Shown here piece after piece: positions 20,692 to 30,525 of a DNA stretch of 64,000 nt. The DNA comes from G039954875 sp039954875 (lineage in GTDB: Bacteria > Bacteroidota > Bacteroidia > Flavobacteriales > Blattabacteriaceae). Position 1 is the stretch's first letter. Every line of letters begins with the position of its first letter. The notes below the pieces were generated by a model that worked only from the letters and a program-made list of their open reading frames with translations, searched no databases and was not told the origin of the DNA. The position numbers and the translations under genes are program-made. The stretch is from assembly GCA_039954875.1 (NCBI GenBank), contig CP157202.1:434001-498000 (forward strand), written 5' to 3'.

Positions 20692-21784
20692 ATGAAGTAA
20701 CTCGACCTTTTGAACGATATGTAAACGGCCTTTCAAGCCAAATTATATTGGGAATTACGTAGCGCTTATTTCCTATTCAAATGGATCCCCCTCCTTCTGA
20801 TTGGTACACGTTTAAGCACTTCTCTAATGAACCGATTGGTGGTTAAGTACAATTTTCCCTTTATCTCTTAGCATCATTCGAAAAATTGCTTTTAAATATT
20901 TATATTGAGGAGAGAGTAAGCAAAAATGCGCCTCATTAATCCATAAACTTAGCCAATACGGTGTGCAGAGTATCCTAGACTATGACGTATATAAGTCCAG
21001 TCGGAAGAAAGATATTTCGACCACCTCTATCAAGAATTATTGGACAATATCAATTTTACTAAAAATCACACTGCTATACCTTTTGTCGTGTTCAAGCCTA
21101 CGGGTTTAGAAAAGGTATATTTCTATGAAAAAGTAAGGAAAAATGCCATTGAACCTTGAGGAAAGTTTGGCCTAGGAATGTGTAAAAAACCACTTTAAAG
21201 ACATTTGTAAAAAAGCTTTTGAACACAATATTTCTGTCTTGATCGATGCTTAAAAAAGCTAAATACAAGATGCATGAGATGATTTGGTTGAGGCGATGAT
21301 AGGGCTATGAGTATAATTGTCAACGTTGTATCATTTTAAACACGCTACAGATGTACCTCTGGGATCGCCTAGATGACCTCAAAAAAACCTCATAAAAAAG
21401 GTTTTAATAAACTCATACTATAATCGACTACCAATTGGTCCGCGGCGCCTACAATGGAAAAAGAACGCACCCTAGTCAAATCTATGATTACAATGAGGCG
21501 TTGTATTTATATTATACAACATTACGACCGAATCGCAGTTTTCGCGCCGATACACATAACGAAGAGAGTTCCAAGCTACTCAAAGATTTGACCGAAGAAA
21601 AATAAGTTCTTAATTTTGGTTTGGTCAATTGTATATAATGAGCGACCACATCACTCGGCCCTTTGCGAGAAATCATCCCATACTTGATCCACAATAGCTC
21701 AAGGAAAACACTTCGATTATTGGCCAGACTACTCGTGAGTTAGTACTTATCGAACAATAGGTAAGAACGCAAAATTCGATGTAA
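20692..21784 (+). pseudogene. Proline dehydrogenase (PRODH), inactivated
   Basis: Starting at the ATG at 20692 the eroded frame reads like the N-terminus of Bacteroidota proline dehydrogenase (AFQAKLYWELRSAYFLFKW). It is followed in shifted frames by LIHKLSQYGVQSILDYDVY, TAIPFVVFKPTGLEKV, ICKKAFEHNISVLIDA, QLVRGAYNGKRTH, DTHNEESSKLL and the C-terminal SIIGQTTRELVLIEQ. Intact PRODH is a flavin TIM-barrel enzyme that oxidises proline to pyrroline-5-carboxylate. The copy has many stops (TAA at codon 3) and frameshifts. Its end abuts a headless priA. Confidence 0.85.
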
Positions 21785-23259
21785 TGCAGGTGTTTTATCT
21801 GTTACACAAGATCGCCATGACTACCCAACTCATCTCCAGATTGAAAAAATATTTTGGAAACCAAATCGGACTATACCATTCCAAATATGATCAAAATTAA
21901 TGGGTCGAATTCTGGTAAAAAATACTGCAAGGAGCTTATCTGATCACCTTAGGAGAACGATCGACCTTATTTTTACCTCCCTAAAAAAAAGGTATAGCCA
22001 GTTATTGTGGATGAAGAACATGAAATGGTCTTCAAATAATGATATATAGCACCGTATTATCATGTACTCGATGCAGCACATTGGTATGGGCTAAAACTTA
22101 AGATGCCAAAACCTTATTAGGCTCTGCAGCATCTTTACTATAGAGTTATCACAATGCACAGAGTGGCAAATATGCTTGGGAAATTTTGACCCAACTCTTA
22201 TGGCAAAAACCTCTACCGCCATTGGTCAAGACCATCGACCTCAAAGAAGCCTACCGCAAGAATCAGATGCAAGGCCTCTTTAGCCTAAGATTGATAGCTG
22301 CAATATAACAAGAACTTGAAGAGAAAAAAAATAGGTCATCCTCTTTCACAACTGGTGCGGTTATGACCTTATCGTGCAATGTCACGGTTGTGGATACATC
22401 CCACAATTGTTCATGTTACGATGTGTCTTTGACCCATAATTAGATCAAATCCGTGATGATGTGTCACTACTGCGTAGATAGATACGCTAAACTAAAGTTT
22501 TGATTTGCTTGTTACAGTAATAATTTCAACATCAGATACTTTGGTCCTGAAAAGATATAGGAACAAGCCCGTCTTTATTTTCCAGAGGCCAAAGTAGCCT
22601 GGATTGGATACTGACACCATGTGTAGAAAGCTTGCTTATGAAAAGTTGATCACTGTTCTTGAATCCTAATAGGTAGATATATTCATAGGAATAAAGATGG
22701 TGGCTAAAGGCCTGGACTTTGAAGCGATCGGCTTAGTCGGAGTGATTCATGTTGACCAATTGCTCTCTCTCATCTAAATTTTCGTATATTCCAAATATTG
22801 ATTCAAGTAGTGGGAAGGACAAGCAGGAGAAAAATACATAGCAAGGTATACATCCAAAGTTTCCAATTCGATCATCTGATCTTAAAAAAAAGTAACCCAC
22901 TATGACTATAAAACCATATGTCCAATGGTACTTAGTGAACGAAAAAAATCGTCTACGCACCCTATTGTAAACTAATTTTATTGACTTTAATAAATAAGAA
23001 TTTTACTAAGCTTTCCACTGCTAAACATTATATAGCATGATAATTATGAGTATACTTTCAACAATATTTGCTTGGGCACGAAGCCCATCGATGAGAAGGA
23101 TCAGGAATGAATACTTGAAGTGGATCTTGATCAATATCCGGCCTCACTTAAACATATTACACCAAAGTTGGAGATTTATCCCCAAAAAAATATTGAATTT
23201 TTATACTATAATGGCCTACCCGTACGATCAAACTGACGATCGATGTGGATTCTGTGTGA
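21785..23259 (+). pseudogene. priA: Primosomal helicase PriA, 5'-truncated and inactivated
   Basis: The remnant begins inside the helicase core (QVFYLLHKIAMTTQLISRL, the region after Walker A). It continues with GLYHSKYDQN, KTLLGSAASLL, TIDLKEAYRKNQMQGLFS, CHGCGYIPQL (one arm of the zinc module), VAKGLDFEAIGLVGVIHVD and RIRNEYLKWILI, and ends at KLTIDVDSV plus stop. The DNA-binding N-terminal half and the Walker A motif are missing altogether. Many stops and shifts also occur. PriA normally reloads the replisome at stalled forks, so its loss implies another restart route or reduced recombination. Confidence 0.85.
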
Positions 23260-23347
23260 TCTTTTGGAAGATTGCCATAATACTTAATTATTCCTATTTC
23301 TTCCATTCTTGTTGAATTTTTTCCCAGTGGATTATATTTTCATCTAA

Positions 23348-25210
23348 TTATTTTTTTTGAAGTTTATAGGTGTGAAGGGATTCTTTATCGTGTTGCCTAC
23401 CAATCAAATCTGGTTTTATATATGTTATACTTTGTTCCAATATCTGGATCTTATCTTCGAGCTTAGCGATTTTGTTTTTGAACTGCTTGGCCTTTTTTTG
23501 ACGAGAGCGATTTGGATGTTTTGATAACAGTTTTGAATGAACAATCGGCGTGTCTGTACGTTTGATTGGACGGAACCTTTGTACCTTTCTACTATCGAGA
23601 TACTCGTCAATACCTACCAAAAACGCTTTAACTCTCTTGTGGCGAGATTTATACATATTATCGATCAGGCCTTGCAAAAAAAAAAATCCTTACCATGATA
23701 GACGACGACAAAGGTGCCTTTATATTTTTTTTATAGTATCTTTTATCATTTTCTTCGAACGCATATCGAGGTGATTGATCGGCTCATACATGATTAATAC
23801 ATTGAAGGGTTATGATAAGAGTTTACATAGGGCTAAGCTATTTTGCTTACTCCAGAGATTATTATAACTTTCTTATAAACCTCATCACCGCTAAATAAAA
23901 AAGTTCCCAATAAGTCACGAATATTCTTGCGTATATTTTCCATGGCAGCATCTTCAGCCTCTTCAAGCATGGTATTCTCACCAACCAAGATTTCAGACCA
24001 ATCTTGAGCAAGATAAGCTAATGTACATTGTGACCTAGTCTGATTATATTTTTATGAGGGAGTTGTCCAACTATGCTTCTTAGCTAACTTATATTTTCCT
24101 TGCCCATTCTGTCCGATGAAAGCGATCTTCTCAGCTTTATCTACAGAAAAAGACACTTCTAAAAAAAATATTTTTTATGAAATTTTTTTTAGAAATATTT
24201 TCGATTTCTAAGATGACTTTGCCCGGGGTGATCGAGGGGATAAAACGGATGTTTATCTGCCGAAAGCCTTCCTCTTCGGTATCAGTGCGGCCCAATTTTT
24301 CCAGTCGTTTGATCAGATTCTGGGCAAAAGTTACATTTGAGGGTTTGTAACGGAATCTCTCAATGAGTTGTTCGGTATGTTTGATTTGTTTTTCTTATTT
24401 TTTTTACGATTGCAGGAGATTTTCACAAAGTTTTTCCTTGAGGATCAAAATTTGGAAAAAGCGTATTTGTAATCCTGGATACTTTGATGCACGATCTCTA
24501 TGATACGATTGATCATTTGATATAACTATTTCTTATCATGATAGACCAAAATAATCGCTCCGGAATAGTTTTTCAAAAAATTCTCTCTAGCCATAGGATA
24601 CTATCGATGTCTAAAATGATTGCTCGGTTCGTTTAGTAATAGTAAGTCATACCTTTGCAATAATAATTTGGCCAGTTCGATATGCGCATACGCCATTCAC
24701 CAGAAAAGGTTCCAGTAAGGAGCTAAAAGTCTTCCTACCGGAATCTCAACCTGATTAATTTTTTTTCAATTTTTTTTAGCCATGGTACAGCTGTCCAGCA
24801 TATTATATTGCTTAGTATGATGAGTTAATTGCTAGATCAGTTCTTGATAAGCTGAGCTCTAGTAGTCGGTACGCTTGGCCAACGCTAGGTTGGAGACATG
24901 TTCAATATGAGCCTCTATCTTTTTTGGGTTTGCGAGAAGCTTTTTCCGCTTCTTGCCATACAGTACGGTCTTTTTAAAATTCGATATCCTGCTTAATAAA
25001 TCCTATAACTGACCTCACCCCCTCGTAAGCAATCTGGCCTTTTAACGGGTGTATTGTCGAATTTTAAAGCTTTAACATGGTAGACTTTTTGCCCGTACCC
25101 ATTTATACCTATCAGTCGAATGTGATTTTAGGGTTGTATGCGATAGGAGAGATTGCTTCAAAGAAATAATCTCCAGCAAGATGAAAGGATACGTTTTATA
25201 CATAAATCAT
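23348..25210 (-). pseudogene. ABC-F family ATPase, inactivated
   Basis: From the ATG at 25208-25210 the minus strand gives ABC-F blocks in order. They are NVSFHLAGDYFFEAISP, NGYGQKVYHV-like P-loop remains, RTDYxSSAYQELI, IELAKLLLQRYDLLLLNEPS (first Walker B), KNYSGAIILVYHDK, KIAFIGQNGQGK (second P-loop), NIRKNIRDLLGTFLFSGDEV, and a C-terminal coiled-coil tail of about 109 codons open at 23348-23677. ABC-F proteins are soluble ATPases that act on the ribosome. In-frame stops (the fifth codon is TAA) and frameshifts occur throughout. A TACTTTTG promoter box remains at 25215-25222. Confidence 0.85.
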
Positions 25211-25413
25211 GGTGCAAAAGTAATTTTTTCACACGATTTACTTTAGAGAATGAACAAGGCGAGAGGTGTCAATCGAATAAAAATTAGTTTATTATTTAAA
25301 TAATAGATTTATTTTTGATGTAAAAAAAATAAATTTAAAATTTATTTATGATTTATCAATGAAGAAAGTTTTCATACTGGATAAGCGTATTTGTCTTAAG
25401 TATTTTTTTATTG

Positions 25414-25445
25414 AAAGCCCCCCCCTTGTACAAGGGGGGGGCTTT
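25414..25445. terminator. Perfect 32-bp palindrome with C8/G8 arms
   Basis: AAAG, eight C, TTGTACAA, eight G and CTTT form an uninterrupted palindrome, followed on the plus strand by a T-run. It lies between the ABC-F pseudogene and the groEL terminator. It could be a bidirectional terminator or backup for groEL. Its GC purity in an AT-rich spacer is striking. Confidence 0.6.
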
Positions 25446-25470
25446 TTATACTGTTGAAAATAGGCATTAC

Positions 25471-25508
25471 GAAAAACCCGCGACGTGTTAGGCGTCGCGG
25501 GTTTTTTC
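25471..25508 (-). terminator. Rho-independent terminator of groES-groEL
   Basis: Arms GAAAAACCCGCGACG and CGTCGCGGGTTTTTTC flank a 7-nt loop (25486-25492). On the minus strand the hairpin lies 25 nt past the groEL stop and ends in a U-run. It is the clearest terminator of the window. Confidence 0.85.
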
Positions 25509-25533
25509 AAACACAAAACATTATAAAAATAAA

Positions 25534-27165
25534 TCACATCATACCACCCATTCCACCTCCTGGCATTGGAGGTACGTTAGGCTCGTCTTTCTTAATTTCA
25601 GTGACCACACATTCAGTAGTCAATAGCATACCAGATACTGAGCCAGCATTTTCTAATGCTACGCGGGTGACTTTGGTCGGGTCTATGATACCTTCTGCAA
25701 TCATATTTCTATATTGACCTGCTTTGGCATCGTATCCGAAATCGTCTTTGCCTTCTATCACTTTGGCTACGATCACAGATCCTTCTTCACCAGCATTGGT
25801 GACGATTTGGCGCAAGGGCTCTTCTAAAGAACGTCTTATGATCTGGATACCAGTATCTTGATCAGTATTCTCTCCTTTGATACAATTGAGAGATTTAGTA
25901 GCGCGTACTAGTGCCACTCCTCCACCTGCTACAATACCTTCTTCTACAGCAGCACGGGTAGCATTCAAAGCATCATTTACACGGTCTTTTTTCTCTTTCA
26001 TCTCTACTTCAGAGGCGGCACCTATGTAAAGGACGGCTACACCTCCAGCTAATTTAGCCAAACGTTCTTGAAGCTTTTCTTTGTCATAATCGGAAGTGGT
26101 GTTTTCAATTTGATTTTTGATCTCATTGACACGTGTTTTGATCCTCTCTTTGTCTCCTGCTCCGTCGACGATAGTAGTATTATCCTTGTCGATAGTAACT
26201 CTGTCTGCTCGTCCAAGCATATCGAGCTTGGTATCTTCTATCTTATGCCCAGTCTCTTCGGAGATCACTATACCTCCTGTGAGGATAGCTATGTCTTCCA
26301 ACATGGCTTTTCTCCTGTCACCAAATCCAGGGGCTTTCACTGCTGCTACTTTTAATGCACCGCGGATTTTGTTAACTACTAATGTAGCCAGGGCTTCTCC
26401 TTCTACTTCTTCAGAGATGATCAACAAGGGTTTACCTGATTGTGCTACAGGTTCTAAGACAGGAAGAAGATCTTTCATAGAGGAGATCTTTTTATCATAG
26501 AGCAAGATGTACGGGGTATCAAATTCAGTGATCATCTTCTCGGCATTGGTGACGAAATAGGGGGATTGATAGCCACGATCAAATTGCATCCCCTCTACAA
26601 CCTCTACAGTGGTCTCCATACCTTTGGCTTCTTCTACAGTGATCACACCTTCTTTGCCTACTTTATCAAAAGCCTGTGCAATAAGGTCTCCTATAGCTCG
26701 ATCATTATTGGCTGATATAGAGGCTACTTGCTTGATCTTTTCATTACTTCCACCAACTTCTTTGGATTGTTTTTTTAGATCAACTACTACCGTTTCTACG
26801 GCTTTATCTATACCACGTTTCAAATCCATAGGGTTGGCACCGGCAGCTACATTTTTGAGGCCTTCACGCACGATGGCTTGGGCTAAAACAGTGGCTGTAG
26901 TCGTACCATCACCTGCTATGTCATTAGTCTTCGATGCGACTTCTTTGACCATTTGAGCTCCGAGGTTCTCAATAGCGTCTTCTAACTCGATCTCTTTGGC
27001 TACTGAGACACCATCTTTAGTAACCTGAGGTCCGCCAAAAGATTTTTGTAAAACCACATTACGGCCTTTGGGCCCCAATGTCACTTTAACAGCATTGGCT
27101 AAGGCATCAACGCCTTTTTTTAATTTATCTCTCGCATCGATGTCAAACTTAATATCTTTTGCCAT
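25534..27165 (-). CDS. groEL: Chaperonin GroEL (60 kDa)
   Basis: GroEL forms the double-ring chamber that folds proteins with the GroES lid. The 543-residue protein is complete: the N-terminal AKDIKFDIDARDKL, the ATP site GDGTTTATVLAQAI, the apical domain, the equatorial GGGVALVR, and the C-terminal glycine-methionine tail (PGGGMGGMM). It follows groES by 45 bp in an operon with a strong terminator. No residue change of note is visible. In obligate symbionts GroEL is often highly expressed to buffer destabilising mutations, which would fit this genome, though the sequence alone cannot show it. Confidence 0.98.
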   Translation of the reverse strand: MAKDIKFDIDARDKLKKGVDALANAVKVTLGPKGRNVVLQKSFGGPQVTKDGVSVAKEIELEDAIENLGAQMVKEVASKTNDIAGDGTTTATVLAQAIVREGLKNVAAGANPMDLKRGIDKAVETVVVDLKKQSKEVGGSNEKIKQVASISANNDRAIGDLIAQAFDKVGKEGVITVEEAKGMETTVEVVEGMQFDRGYQSPYFVTNAEKMITEFDTPYILLYDKKISSMKDLLPVLEPVAQSGKPLLIISEEVEGEALATLVVNKIRGALKVAAVKAPGFGDRRKAMLEDIAILTGGIVISEETGHKIEDTKLDMLGRADRVTIDKDNTTIVDGAGDKERIKTRVNEIKNQIENTTSDYDKEKLQERLAKLAGGVAVLYIGAASEVEMKEKKDRVNDALNATRAAVEEGIVAGGGVALVRATKSLNCIKGENTDQDTGIQIIRRSLEEPLRQIVTNAGEEGSVIVAKVIEGKDDFGYDAKAGQYRNMIAEGIIDPTKVTRVALENAGSVSGMLLTTECVVTEIKKDEPNVPPMPGGGMGGMM

Positions 27166-27210
27166 AATTCTTTTATTTTTTTGTAGTTAATTTAATTTCT
27201 TCCTTATAGA

Positions 27211-27489
27211 TTATAGGATTGCAATGATGTCAGACTCACGCATGATGAGGTAGTCTTTGTTTTCCCATTTCAACTCAGTACCCGAATACTTACCGTACAA
27301 TACTTCGTTGCCCGCTTTTACGCTCATAGATTCATCTTTTTTTCCAGGTCCTACGACGATTACCTTCCCTCTTTGGGGTTTTTCTTTGGCGGTATCGGGG
27401 ATGATGATACCTGAAGCGGTCTTGGTTTCTGCAGGGGCGGGTTCTACAAGGACCCGATCTGCTAAGGGTTTAATTTTTACTTCTGCCAT
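27211..27489 (-). CDS. groES: Co-chaperonin GroES
   Basis: The 92-residue co-chaperonin caps the GroEL ring as a heptamer. It has the family start IKPLADRVLVEP, a mobile loop AETKTASGIIIPDTAKEKP (about residues 19-37), and the C-terminal YLIMRESDIIAIL. It is the first gene of the groES-groEL unit and lies downstream of secG on the same strand after a 253-bp spacer. Confidence 0.98.
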   Translation of the reverse strand: MAEVKIKPLADRVLVEPAPAETKTASGIIIPDTAKEKPQRGKVIVVGPGKKDESMSVKAGNEVLYGKYSGTELKWENKDYLIMRESDIIAIL

Positions 27490-27544
27490 AATGTTAATAA
27501 TTTTTTTGGTTGCAAAGTTTTATCTATTACTGTATTTCTCCAAA

Positions 27545-27552
27545 CAAAAATA
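27545..27552 (-). promoter_or_regulatory. Putative -7 box of groES-groEL
   Basis: TATTTTTG on the minus strand matches TAnnTTTG, 55 nt before the groES start. A TTG (27567-27569) lies 14 nt upstream, shorter than the usual 17-23 nt spacing. I saw no CIRCE inverted repeat in this spacer. Confidence 0.35.
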
Positions 27553-27742
27553 TGCCAAGTTGTAAACAACCGAAAGTTTATACCTAACTTGCAATAAAAG
27601 GTGACATTATGACATTAAAGATACTTAACTGACACTATAAAAAGTAGACTAGGACAAAGAATGCTCAGTCTATTGTATAAGTCCTGAGTGAATTGGAATA
27701 CTATCCTCTTTCAAAGCAAGGTAAAAGCTAAAAAGTTTCTTC

Positions 27743-27991
27743 TTAACGTCTTGTCATTTTATCTTCAAGGTTTAGTTTGAGAACCAGGATAAGTATGAAT
27801 ATGGCAATAGCCAAAACCCAAGTAGTCTTTTCGAGAAAGTCATTAGTACGTTGTACACCAAACATCTGGGTACCCTGCCCGCCAAAGGCTTGAGAAAGCC
27901 CTCCTCCTTTGGGATTTTGTACCATGATGACCATGAGCAAAAGCAGACATATCAGTACGAGGAGCACGACTAAGAATATGTACGTTCCCAT
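27743..27991 (-). CDS. secG: Protein translocase subunit SecG
   Basis: SecG is the small auxiliary subunit of the SecYEG channel. The 82-residue protein has two hydrophobic segments (about residues 4-26 and 55-74) separated by the conserved loop MVQNPKGGGLSQAFGG, which is diagnostic. Its gene is placed between lptE and groES, as in many Bacteroidota. The start is directly preceded by the remains of a TPR gene. Confidence 0.95.
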   Translation of the reverse strand: MGTYIFLVVLLVLICLLLLMVIMVQNPKGGGLSQAFGGQGTQMFGVQRTNDFLEKTTWVLAIAIFILILVLKLNLEDKMTRR

Positions 27992-28002
27992 ATGGTTTAT
28001 TG

Positions 28003-28740
28003 ATTTTCCATTCCGTCTTTTATGGAACGGATCTGATCGGTAAAAGAACCACTTTTTATGGACATTTCAAGCTTAATATTTCGTAGGCATTGATGATTTT
28101 GGTGTATTTCTTTTATTTTACATAGATCCGAGTCAAGATTTTTGTCATTAGGTCTTTATTTTCTACAATATCATATATGGTGGTCTGGACAGGATATTTG
28201 GTATCCTTATATGGATTGGGGCTACTATAGCTGTGAAGGAATTATTCTATAGCTTTGAATTTTTCTACTCTATCGTGTTTGTGGCTTACCGGGATTTTTT
28301 TAATGAGTTGGATTTTGGATAGTTTGAGCCAATCACAGTAGATGTATTGACTGTTTGAAGTCTATTTGAGCTTGTTTCATAATTAGCGACCGAACCCGAT
28401 GGCCATAAAGCTTGATTGGATGGCTCATCTCCCTGACCTTCCCGCAAAGTCTATGTGTCTTTGAATGCGTAATTTATGAGTGTTTTCTTTAGTGATATAA
28501 TTGAAAAGGAGAGATTGGTCTACCTGCAGAGTAGACAGTGGTTTACTCGAGTACTTGTTGATGTTGGGTCTTTCGAGCCTTTTTAGCCCATTGAGATAAA
28601 GCATCCATACTAATTGGGTAAAAAATATAGGGGGATTTTTGTAGGGCCTCGTGCAGTAGATAAGTGTCTTCCTTTGTTACATCAAAAGTCAAAAAGGACT
28701 TTGATCAAAGAGTTTAAACTGTTTAATGCCTCTTTTTTCA
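28003..28740 (-). pseudogene. TPR-type gene between lptE and secG, eroded
   Basis: Near its 3' end the minus strand reads ILTRIYVK, stop, KKYTKIINAYEILSLKCP, stop, then in another frame SGSFTDQIRSIKDGMENQ and a stop just before secG. This matches the C-terminal repeat (YxKAIxxYEKLSLKYPEKSxxFADQI) that I associate with the TPR protein encoded between lptE and secG in Bacteroidota. Upstream fragments (QYIYCDWLKLSKIQ, PVSHKHDRVEKFKAIE) belong to the same decayed gene. The neighbours on both sides are intact. Confidence 0.65.
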
Positions 28741-29259
28741 TCACCAATCATTATAAATTTTATTAAATACTTCATTGGTTAACCTTTCGACTATCAATGG
28801 GATCAAACGCGGATCGATGAGTGCAAGGATTTCTCCACCACCAAAATCCTCGAAAGTCTCAAACTCTTGTTCAAAATCTTTGGTAGGTTGTTTTTTGTTC
28901 CTATAGTGTACTTTGACCTTTACTCTCAAGCGATTGCCTTGTGCGCGATCGTTGTTGATGTTGATTACTTCGGTATCGTATTGAGTGAATTCGCCTTCTA
29001 GTACGAGATCACCGCTGTCCTCTACAGCGATCAACGAGGTACGATCGCGAAAGATGTTCTGAAGTTTTTTAGTGAAATTAGGAGCCAAAGAACTGTTTGG
29101 GGAGATCGTATTGTTGAGAAATTGTTCGATCTGTATAGTCTCGACTTCTTTGTTGATGGTAGCTCCACTGCCAGAAAAGCTATAGGAACAAGCGTTCAAA
29201 AAGAGTCCTAACGAAAATAGGACAAACCTATATTGGTAAAAGTTTTTATTGTAAGCCAT
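28741..29259 (-). CDS. lptE: LPS-assembly lipoprotein LptE-like
   Basis: LptE plugs the LptD barrel that inserts lipopolysaccharide into the outer membrane. The 172-residue protein has a lipoprotein signal peptide with lipobox LNAC (Cys24), then YSFSGSG and a conserved body ending in ERLTNEVFNKIYNDW, typical of the Bacteroidota LptE family. The start overlaps the end of the sigma-54-type regulator by 14 bp, so the two are probably co-translated. Retention suggests the cell still makes an LPS outer membrane. Confidence 0.88.
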   Translation of the reverse strand: MAYNKNFYQYRFVLFSLGLFLNACSYSFSGSGATINKEVETIQIEQFLNNTISPNSSLAPNFTKKLQNIFRDRTSLIAVEDSGDLVLEGEFTQYDTEVININNDRAQGNRLRVKVKVHYRNKKQPTKDFEQEFETFEDFGGGEILALIDPRLIPLIVERLTNEVFNKIYNDW

Positions 29260-30511
29260 ACTGTTTGATCTTTCTGTACAAAGTCCTTTCTGATATACCT
29301 AACTCTTTGGCTGCGATCTTGCGTTTGCCATGGTTGCGTTTAATAGCTTTTTGGATGAATTCTAATTCTTTTTCGTGCAAAAAAAGAGATTCGGATCTTT
29401 GACTAGCTTCGTTAGAGATTTCTTCAAACTCAAAGTCTTCTGCTTGCAATACAGGCTCGGTAGCATGTCTGAGCTGATAAGTAGGATCGAGTGTAGGAGA
29501 TTCGCCGGAACGGGGCAATACTTCGCCAAAGACATTTTTGACCAGCTGACGATTGTTTTCTACAAAATGATTCGCATCGTCCTGATTTTGCATCAATTGC
29601 AGGGTTAAGCTTTTGAGATCGTTCAGATCTCTGCGAATATCGAACAATACTTTATAGAGCAAGTCTCTCTCATTGGAAAAATCTTGTGCCGAGCGTTCTT
29701 TGGTTACAATAGAATGGATCGAAGGTGTGTTTTCTGGAAGATACTCCTTGAGTTTCTCTATGGATATTTCACGCTCGGCCTCTATGATGGAGAGTTGTTC
29801 GGCAAAATTGCGCAGTTGTCTGATATTCCCTGGCCAAGGGTAATCTTCAAGATATTTCAATGCTCTTTCAGTAAGTCTGATAGCGGGCATCCGATATTTC
29901 TCAGCAAAATCATTAGAAAACTTTTTGAAGAGCAAACCGATATCTCCTTTGCGAGCGCGCAACGAAGGTATATCGATCTGCACGGTATTGAGCCGATAAT
30001 AAAGGTCGTCGCGGAATTTTCCTTTTTGGATGGCTTCTAATACATTGACATTAGTAGCGGCTACGATGCGTACATGGGTCTTTTGTATCTGAGAAGAGCC
30101 TACTTTGATGAATTCACCTGATTCTAATACGCGTAGTAGACGTATCTGAGTAGACAAGGGTAATTCACCGACTTCATCTAAAAAGATCGTACCGCCATCG
30201 GCTACATCAAAATACCCTTTTCGTGTATTGGTAGCACCAGTGAAGGCCCCCTTTTCGTGGCCAAAGAGTTCGCTATCGATAGTACCTTCAGGAATAGCGC
30301 CGCAATTGACGGCGATATAAGCATAATGTTTCCTAGCTGAGAGTTGATGAATGATCTTGGGGATGAATTCTTTTCCTACACCACTCTCTCCTATGACCAA
30401 TACCGAGATATCGGTAGGAGCCACTTGCATGACTTTTTCCAGGGCTCTATTGAGTGTAGGATCATTACCAATGATCCTAAATCGTTGTTTGATGCCTTGA
30501 ATCGATTCCAT
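29246..30511 (-). CDS. Sigma-54-interacting AAA+ activator with Fis-type DNA-binding domain
   Basis: The protein contains a sigma-54 activator AAA+ domain with Walker A GESGVGKE, the sigma-54 contact loop GAFTGA, Walker B GTIFLDEVGE and the R-finger region FRDDLYYRLN. A linker of about 100 residues follows, and then a C-terminal Fis-type helix-turn-helix (GKRKIAAKELGISERTLYRKIK). It has no receiver or GAF domain, so its activity is not set by a visible phosphorylation site. I take Met at 30511 (421 residues, 14 bp after miaB) because homology starts at MESIQGIKQRF. An upstream ATG at 30571 would overlap miaB. It sits in a miaB-activator-lptE unit. Its targets are unknown. Confidence 0.9.
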   Translation of the reverse strand: MESIQGIKQRFRIIGNDPTLNRALEKVMQVAPTDISVLVIGESGVGKEFIPKIIHQLSARKHYAYIAVNCGAIPEGTIDSELFGHEKGAFTGATNTRKGYFDVADGGTIFLDEVGELPLSTQIRLLRVLESGEFIKVGSSQIQKTHVRIVAATNVNVLEAIQKGKFRDDLYYRLNTVQIDIPSLRARKGDIGLLFKKFSNDFAEKYRMPAIRLTERALKYLEDYPWPGNIRQLRNFAEQLSIIEAEREISIEKLKEYLPENTPSIHSIVTKERSAQDFSNERDLLYKVLFDIRRDLNDLKSLTLQLMQNQDDANHFVENNRQLVKNVFGEVLPRSGESPTLDPTYQLRHATEPVLQAEDFEFEEISNEASQRSESLFLHEKELEFIQKAIKRNHGKRKIAAKELGISERTLYRKIKQYGLQ

Positions 30512-30525
30512 AATGAAAATGATTT

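Noticed and set aside
26068..26956. Long open frames opposite groEL on the plus strand
   Set aside because: They are mirror frames of a strongly biased coding sequence. They have no family resemblance, and groEL explains the region fully.
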